DNA of 64,000 nucleotides. It comes from Gilliamella sp. ESL0405 (lineage in GTDB: Bacteria > Pseudomonadota > Gammaproteobacteria > Enterobacterales > Orbaceae). Below are positions 59,017 to 64,000 of this stretch, piece by piece (the first letter of the stretch is position 1; each line of letters begins with the position of its first letter). Position numbers and translations under genes: made by a program. The stretch covers positions 2,294,001 to 2,358,000 of the forward strand of contig NZ_CP048265.1 of the NCBI RefSeq assembly GCF_019469205.1. The letters run 5' to 3'. The notes below the pieces were generated by a model. The model made no database searches. It was not told the DNA's origin and worked only from the letters and a program-made list of their open reading frames with translations.

Positions 59017-59439
59017 ATGAATCAAACCAATAATAATCAAAATTTAAATAATCAAAGTAGCGATACTTATTTTGGTGAACTGCAATCAAACACAAAACCA
59101 CCATTGTTAATTTCGATTCTAATAAAACTTAGGCCGTTTTCAATGATTTGGGTAAGTATGGTGTTAATGTATGGGGTAATTTGTATGTATACCAATGGCC
59201 TTGGACAAGACGAGTTTTACCGTTTTATCTTTTTTTTACGTAGCCCATTAGCCGTTATAATAAATTGCCTTGCTCTTTTCGTTATGCTCTTTCATTGTTT
59301 AAGCTGGTTTAACTTGTTACCCAATGCTATTTTTTCGCCAAGTCATCATAATAAAGCTAAAATCTATCTAATAACATTGGGTTTATGGTTAATAATGATT
59401 GCGATATCGGCCTGCCTATTATGGTTAGTTTTAAAATAA
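59017..59439 (+). CDS. frdC: Fumarate reductase membrane anchor subunit C
   Basis: FrdC, with FrdD, anchors fumarate reductase and binds menaquinol. The 140-residue protein has three membrane helices and matches E. coli FrdC in FLRSPLAVIINCLALFVMLF, HCLSWFNLLPNAI and the N-terminal LRPFSMIWVSMVLMYG. In E. coli the corresponding LREGT stretch holds Arg28 and Glu29, the latter used in quinone protonation. Here the Arg is kept but Glu is Pro. The N-terminus has an unusual Asn-rich extension (NQTNNNQNLNNQSS). It overlaps nothing and is 15 bases before frdD. frdA and frdB are not upstream. Confidence 0.85.
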   Translation: MNQTNNNQNLNNQSSDTYFGELQSNTKPPLLISILIKLRPFSMIWVSMVLMYGVICMYTNGLGQDEFYRFIFFLRSPLAVIINCLALFVMLFHCLSWFNLLPNAIFSPSHHNKAKIYLITLGLWLIMIAISACLLWLVLK

Positions 59440-59454
59440 AGTGGTATTAAATCA

Positions 59455-59811
59455 ATGACAACAAAAAAAGAACATTCAAAACAAAAAACGGGTAAAGTAA
59501 TCAAAGGGTTATATATTGTAGGTAGTACTTGGGCAGCGATTTTTTCACCAATTGTACTGGTCATTTTAGCCTTTATCATTCCATTTGGTGATGCAATTAC
59601 ACGCTCCTATATTCTTAAATTGGCAAATACTCAAGCGGGTAAAATATTTCTATTTCTAACCATTTCATTACCAATTTGGTTTGCATTACAACAGATTTTA
59701 ACGCTATTACATCAATATAATATCTACCCTAAACGAGAAAAAGGATTAACTTACCTCTTAGCCTTAGCATGGACAATACATGCTATTTACGTTTTGTTTG
59801 TGCGATTATAG
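59455..59811 (+). CDS. frdD: Fumarate reductase membrane anchor subunit D
   Basis: A 118-residue, three-helix protein. It aligns with E. coli FrdD (119 residues) in STWAAIFSPIVLVILAFIIP, FGDAITRSYILKLANTQAGK and IFLFLTISLPIWFALQQILT. The HRMHH cluster of E. coli FrdD is replaced by QQILT; one nearby histidine (LLHQY) is kept. It follows frdC and ends at a good terminator, so frdCD is a two-gene unit. Confidence 0.85.
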   Translation: MTTKKEHSKQKTGKVIKGLYIVGSTWAAIFSPIVLVILAFIIPFGDAITRSYILKLANTQAGKIFLFLTISLPIWFALQQILTLLHQYNIYPKREKGLTYLLALAWTIHAIYVLFVRL

Positions 59812-59839
59812 TTCGCACATTTAAGCATAATAAAGACAA

Positions 59840-59864
59840 AAGCGTTAACTTTATGTTAACGCTT
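59840..59864 (+). terminator. Terminator of frdCD
   Basis: Perfect 10-base arms AAGCGTTAAC and GTTAACGCTT enclose 5 bases and are followed by GTTTTA, 28 bases after the frdD stop. Convergent with the next gene. Confidence 0.8.
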
Positions 59865-59878
59865 GTTTTAAAACATGA

Positions 59879-60718
59879 TTAATAATAAGTAATTGTTCTG
59901 ACAGTAGTGAGTTGGTTTACATTTTGAAGACTTACCGTTGCGTGGAGCCAATCATTTTTATCATTAAGCCCTGAAAATTCAGTTATTACAGTACCGTATT
60001 TGGCGTCAGCTGATGATGTATTTAATTTTATTTCTTTTAACCGCTGAAGATGATCAAAGAGATATGAATAGTGATCCATACGGCTTGTTCTACCGGTACT
60101 GTTATAGGAAACGTCTCTTAGATGTTGGTTTTCATAAGTAAAAGTATAAGTAGAATCGCCTTTTGGGCTGTCCACGTTATTGTTATGTTTTATTTCAACG
60201 TCTTCAATTTTCCATGTTATTTGTTTTCTCACTAAGCAGTTATTATTATCAAATTGGTAACTATCATTTTGGCTAAAAACAAAATCATCCGATTTTTTAA
60301 TTTGTTCAGACTCAATAATTTTACCTTGTGCATCAACTTTAAAATTGATAATCGTATGTGTCTTATCAGATTGGTTTTCGATAATAGTTTGCCAACCAAA
60401 ATCCTTATTTTGTAAACTTTCAGTATAATCAAGCTGATTGTTTTTTAAATAGAGGTCATATTGGCTTTGAGTGAATAAACCCTTTTCATCATAATCAATG
60501 ATTTGTTTAGCCATTAATCCATTATTATATTGCAAAGTTCGAGTCTCTTGCTTAATGCCTTTAGCTGGAGTATCGATAAAATCATCGACTTTTAAAATAT
60601 AGTTGTTTGCTAGAACCACATTTTGTGAAGGATTATCAGTACACATCAACGCCAAAACATCCATTGATGTTATAGATAAACATGTTGCGAATAAAATAGA
60701 TTTTATTTTTTTTTGCAT
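59879..60718 (-). CDS. Secreted protein of unknown function
   Basis: A 279-residue protein with a signal peptide (MQKKIKSILFATCLSITSMD, VLA). The mature part is hydrophilic, rich in Asn, Asp, Tyr and Thr, and shows loosely repeated YD/RHS-like units (YNNGLMAKQIIDYDEKG, NFKVDAQGKIIESEQI, YSYLFDHLQRLKEIKL), suggesting an all-beta structure. It has two cysteines (MCTDN and NNCLVRK) that could form a disulfide. I recognise no named family. It stands alone between convergent frdD and the yej operon. An envelope or extracellular role is the most that can be inferred. Confidence 0.75.
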   Translation of the reverse strand: MQKKIKSILFATCLSITSMDVLALMCTDNPSQNVVLANNYILKVDDFIDTPAKGIKQETRTLQYNNGLMAKQIIDYDEKGLFTQSQYDLYLKNNQLDYTESLQNKDFGWQTIIENQSDKTHTIINFKVDAQGKIIESEQIKKSDDFVFSQNDSYQFDNNNCLVRKQITWKIEDVEIKHNNNVDSPKGDSTYTFTYENQHLRDVSYNSTGRTSRMDHYSYLFDHLQRLKEIKLNTSSADAKYGTVITEFSGLNDKNDWLHATVSLQNVNQLTTVRTITYY

Positions 60719-60782
60719 ACTAACCTACTTAGTTGATCGTTATATTAACTTTATAGAACTAACCCTTTATCATTATTTAACA

Positions 60783-62507
60783 TTACTGCTTTCTCATTAA
60801 CAGTGCATCGGCCCAGTTAATGGCTGAGACTTTCGTTGATTCTGTTTTGTTATCATCTGATTGATCATCATTTTCAATCTTATCCCCATGAATTAGGGTT
60901 TTACTCACTTTTCGTGGCGGCTTGTCCAAAAATGAAAGCAGCATCTTGGTATAGTCAGATTCTGGCGAAGAGAAGATCTGCTCACGCGATCCTTGTTCAA
61001 TAATTTCGCCATCTTTCATCACCACCACTTGATGACATATTGAGTAAACTAAGGCTAAATCATGACTAATAAACAAGTAGCTTAGCTGGTACTTTTCTTG
61101 CAATGATTTGAGCAAATTAATAATTTGCTTTTGTATAGAATGATCTAATGATGACGTTGGTTCATCTAAAATTAATAATTCCGGTTGTAAAATCAGTGCT
61201 CTGGCAATAGCAATACGTTGCCGCTGCCCTCCTGAGAACTCCGTTGGGTAACGAAAACGCATCTGCGGATCTAGCCCAACTTCTTGCATAATATCAATCA
61301 CGGCTTGTTCAATTTCACTTTTAGTTAATTTCTTATGAGCCGTTAACCCTTCGCTAATTATTTGCTCAACATTAAACCGAGGATTGAGAGACGAGAACGG
61401 GTCTTGAAAAACAACTTGAATACGACTGCGAAAAGGCAGTAATTTTTTACCGGTCAAATTATGGATAGGGTAACTATCAAATAAAATATCACCTTGAGAT
61501 TTAATCAGTCGCAACACGGCCAAAGCTGTCGTGGTTTTTCCGGAGCCAGACTCACCGACAATTCCAACTGTTTCGCCTTGATGTACCGCAAAACCGATGT
61601 TGTTGACAATTTTCTTTTTTTGACTGGTAAATAACTGTTTTTTGGTAACAACTTCAACATCCAAATGGTTGACATTAAGCAAGATACCCGGCGTTTCAGG
61701 CAACGGAACGGGGTCACCACTTGGCTGAGAATTTAGCAATGTTTGAGTATATTCATGTTTAGGTCGTAAAAAGATACGATGCTTATTGTTATATTCAACA
61801 ATTTCACCATGTTGCATCACAGCAACTTTATCAGCTAATTTTTTAACAATGCCTAGATTATGTGAAATAAACAACATGCTCATGTTGAGTTCATTTTTTA
61901 GATCTTTAAGTAGCTGAATAATTTGTGCCTGTACTGAAACATCTAATGCGGTTGTTGGCTCATCGGCAATTAACAATTTAGGATGAGTTAATATTGCCAT
62001 TGCAATCATGACACGTTGTCTTTCGCCACCGGATAGCTGATGAGGATAAGATGAAAGTTTACTTTTAGCATCTTTAATACCTACCCTGTCAAGATATTGT
62101 AATATTTCCGAACGAGCGACATTTCGACTCATTCCACGATGTAACGCCAGTACCTCATAAAGCTGCTTCTCAACAGTATGTAATGGATTAAGTGAGACCA
62201 TAGGCTCCTGAAAAATCATACTGATTTGATTACCACGAATTTTACGTAGCTGTTTTTCTGGCGCGTTCAATAATGATTGCGCTTCAAATCTGATATCGCC
62301 GGTTGGATAAGTCACCTGCTCTTTACGCAATAAACGTAATATCGACAATGCGGTAACACTTTTACCGGAGCCGGACTCGCCAACTAATGCTAATGTTTCT
62401 TGCTCATGAATATCAAAACTGACCTTTTTGACAACTTCAGATTCAATGCGTGAACCACGTTTGAAGGCAATGCTTAAATCATGGACGGATAATAAAGGAG
62501 AACTCAT
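60783..62507 (-). CDS. yejF: Peptide ABC transporter, double ATP-binding protein YejF
   Basis: YejF has two complete ABC domains in one chain (574 residues), powering the YejABEF importer for oligopeptides and microcin C-type compounds. First domain: ALVGESGSGKSVTALSILRL, LSGGERQRVMIAMA, LLIADEPTTALDV. Second: VGIVGESGSGKTTTALAVLR, FSGGQRQRIAIARA, LLILDEPTSSLDH. The ATG at 62507 overlaps the yejE stop (TAATG) and has AGGAG seven bases ahead, so it is preferred to the GTG at 62513. The C-terminal tail after the second domain is highly charged. Last gene of the operon. Confidence 0.95.
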   Translation of the reverse strand: MSSPLLSVHDLSIAFKRGSRIESEVVKKVSFDIHEQETLALVGESGSGKSVTALSILRLLRKEQVTYPTGDIRFEAQSLLNAPEKQLRKIRGNQISMIFQEPMVSLNPLHTVEKQLYEVLALHRGMSRNVARSEILQYLDRVGIKDAKSKLSSYPHQLSGGERQRVMIAMAILTHPKLLIADEPTTALDVSVQAQIIQLLKDLKNELNMSMLFISHNLGIVKKLADKVAVMQHGEIVEYNNKHRIFLRPKHEYTQTLLNSQPSGDPVPLPETPGILLNVNHLDVEVVTKKQLFTSQKKKIVNNIGFAVHQGETVGIVGESGSGKTTTALAVLRLIKSQGDILFDSYPIHNLTGKKLLPFRSRIQVVFQDPFSSLNPRFNVEQIISEGLTAHKKLTKSEIEQAVIDIMQEVGLDPQMRFRYPTEFSGGQRQRIAIARALILQPELLILDEPTSSLDHSIQKQIINLLKSLQEKYQLSYLFISHDLALVYSICHQVVVMKDGEIIEQGSREQIFSSPESDYTKMLLSFLDKPPRKVSKTLIHGDKIENDDQSDDNKTESTKVSAINWADALLMRKQ

Positions 62508-63535
62508 TAGCACACTCCTTTGTTTGGATCGAACGCATCTCTTACTGCTTCACCAATAAAGATTAATAGTGAAAGCAAAGTTGCAATAATTAAAAAAGAA
62601 CTGATACCTAGCCACGGAGCTTGTAGGTTATTTTTGCCTTGTAACAGTAATCGCCCTAGTGACGGTGAATCGATAGGTAAACCAAAGCCTAAAAAATCGA
62701 GCGAAGTTAACGTCGTAATCGCCCCACATAAAATAAACGGTAAATACGTTAATGTTGCCACCATAGCATTAGGTAAAATATGGCGAAACATAATTTTTCT
62801 ATCGCTTACGCCCAATGCTTTAGCCGCACGGACATAATCAAAATTACGCGTCCGTAAAAATTCAGTACGCACCACGCCCGATAATGACATCCAACCAAAT
62901 AAAACGGTTATGCCTAATAACCACCAGAAATTAAGGGGTAAAATACTGGCCAATAAAATAATCATAAACATTTGTGGCAATCCACTCCAGATCTCAATAA
63001 ATCTTTGTCCGAGTAAATCAATCTTACCCCCGTAATAACCTTGAATGGCGCCAATCACAATTGCAATAATTGAGGTTATCGCCGTTAAAAAAATGGCAAA
63101 CAGCATTGAGAGGCGAAAACCGTATAACATATTAGCAAACACATCAAAACCGGCATCTGTCGTTCCCAGTAAATGAGCGCTGGAAGGCGGTGTTGGGAAT
63201 GTCCTTTGTGTATCATAAATTAAGGTATTGTAGCTAAAACGAAAAGGCGGCCACAAAATCCAACCGTTATCCTCAATTCGTTTTTGGACAGTCGGATCTA
63301 AGTAATTAGTTTGTGTCTCAAATTGCCCCCCGAATGTGGTTTCGGGATAAAAATGAAAAATTGGCGAATAATAGTTATTTTGATATTTAATAAAAATCGG
63401 CCGATCATTCACAATAAAATCTGAAAATAGACTGATTAAAAATAACAAGGCAAATAACAAAAATGAGTAATAACCACGACGATTTTGTTTAAATCGTTGC
63501 CAACGTTGTCGATTAATAGAATAGTTGTTGGTCAT
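62507..63535 (-). CDS. yejE: Peptide ABC transporter permease YejE
   Basis: A 342-residue inner membrane permease: N-terminal helix, a periplasmic domain typical of YejE (FIKYQNNYYSPIFHFYPETT), then five helices with the EAA-type loop (VRAAKALGVSDRKIMFRHIL). It overlaps yejB by one base and yejF by one base, so the operon is tightly coupled. Confidence 0.95.
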   Translation of the reverse strand: MTNNYSINRQRWQRFKQNRRGYYSFLLFALLFLISLFSDFIVNDRPIFIKYQNNYYSPIFHFYPETTFGGQFETQTNYLDPTVQKRIEDNGWILWPPFRFSYNTLIYDTQRTFPTPPSSAHLLGTTDAGFDVFANMLYGFRLSMLFAIFLTAITSIIAIVIGAIQGYYGGKIDLLGQRFIEIWSGLPQMFMIILLASILPLNFWWLLGITVLFGWMSLSGVVRTEFLRTRNFDYVRAAKALGVSDRKIMFRHILPNAMVATLTYLPFILCGAITTLTSLDFLGFGLPIDSPSLGRLLLQGKNNLQAPWLGISSFLIIATLLSLLIFIGEAVRDAFDPNKGVC

Positions 63536-64000
63536 TAGTTGCGTGCCTCAAAGTCAATACGGGGATCAATAATCATATAAGATAAATCAGATATTAATTT
63601 AGTAAGAAGTCCAATTAAGGTAAAAATATAGAGTGAACCAAAGATCACCGGATAATCACGCTGTAAAATGGCTTCATAACCTAATAACCCAAGCCCATTA
63701 AGCGAGAAAATAATCTCAATTAATAACGAACCGGTAAATAAAATTCCAACAAAAGTAGCCGGAAAACTCGAAACAATCAGTAAAGTTGCATTACGAAAAA
63801 CATGACGGTATAAAATTTTCCTTTCAGTTAATCCTTTTGCCCGAGCAGTAAGAACATACTGTTTGCGTATTTCATCTAAGAATGAATTTTTGGTCAACAT
63901 GGTCAAAGAAGCAAATCCTCCGACAACCATGGCAACCGTCGGTAAACAGATATGCCATGCGTAATCTTTCACTTTGCCCCAAAAATCAAGTTGATCAAAA
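63535..64000 (-). CDS. yejB: Peptide ABC transporter permease YejB, C-terminal part
   Basis: Only the C-terminal 154 or so codons are inside the window. The frame stays open through a GTG at 63972 to the window edge ([20 protein letters not shown]), so that codon is not the true start. Visible: the EAA loop [20 protein letters not shown], three helices and the end [17 protein letters not shown]. yejA, the binding protein, would lie beyond. Confidence 0.92.
   Translation of the reverse strand, partial: FDQLDFWGKVKDYAWHICLPTVAMVVGGFASLTMLTKNSFLDEIRKQYVLTARAKGLTERKILYRHVFRNATLLIVSSFPATFVGILFTGSLLIEIIFSLNGLGLLGYEAILQRDYPVIFGSLYIFTLIGLLTKLISDLSYMIIDPRIDFEARN

Noticed and set aside
63535-63972. 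yejB as a complete 145-residue gene starting at GTG 63972
   Set aside because: The frame stays open to the window edge with typical permease sequence, so the gene is cut by the window and not short.
1-64000. tRNA, rRNA, CRISPR arrays, insertion sequences or prophage
   Set aside because: I looked through the intergenic spacers and saw no cloverleaf-like GC-rich segment, no regularly spaced direct repeats and no transposase or phage genes. This was by eye; a tRNA or covariance scan would be decisive.

Overview
The window is an AT-rich, gene-dense stretch of a gammaproteobacterial chromosome. Protein similarity and gene order recall Enterobacterales/Pasteurellales (FabR, OxyR, CRP, LptD, BamA and the tig-clpP-clpX-lon and accD-folC-dedD-cvpA-purF blocks), but many enterobacterial clusters are shortened. 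Together with low GC, an intimin-like adhesin and a small-genome style, this suggests an Orbaceae-type host-associated bacterium (Gilliamella/Frischella relatives, insect gut). That assignment is inference from memory of these proteins; no search was run. I see no rRNA, tRNA, CRISPR array, insertion sequence or prophage.

Layout. 0-5 kb: an exported DUF4198 protein behind a good Fur box, then a minus-strand nucleoside salvage operon (DeoR-HTH/ribokinase fusion, nucleoside hydrolase, MFS transporter). 5-8 kb: pntAB transhydrogenase. 8-10 kb: fabR and oxyR, with a candidate OxyR operator. 10.3-19 kb: pcnB, which starts at an ATT codon, then lptD-surA-rsmA-apaH (pdxA and apaG absent) and sppA. 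19-23 kb: LapC/YejM-like protein, ybhL, moaCDE. 23-34 kb: priA, then ybaV-ppiD-lon-clpX-clpP-tig (hupB absent). 34-41 kb: uppS-cdsA-rseP-bamA-skp-lpxD envelope cluster (fabZ-lpxA-lpxB absent). 41-46 kb: crp, yheU and an inverse-autotransporter adhesin (SinH-like) with its SinI-like companion. 46-51 kb: accD-folC-dedD-cvpA-purF. 51-59 kb: yeeX, pyrF-yciH, and a three-gene MBOAT/SGNH O-acetylation operon downstream of tmk-holB. 59-60.7 kb: frdC and frdD without frdA and frdB, and a secreted protein of unknown function. 60.8-64 kb: the yejB(partial)-yejE-yejF peptide transporter.

Functionally the window is dominated by envelope biogenesis (LptD, SurA, BamA, Skp, PpiD, LpxD, CdsA, UppS, RseP, LapC), proteostasis (Lon, ClpXP, trigger factor) and redox metabolism (PntAB, OxyR, FrdCD). 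The three accessory units with most biology to test are: the self-contained nucleoside salvage operon, whose kinase carries its own DNA-binding domain and an internal start with a strong ribosome binding site; the surface O-acetylation operon, with acyl exporter, SGNH transferase and SGNH esterase side by side; and the SinH/SinI adhesin pair behind a very A/T-rich upstream region. The best single-base observation is the conserved non-canonical AUU start of pcnB.
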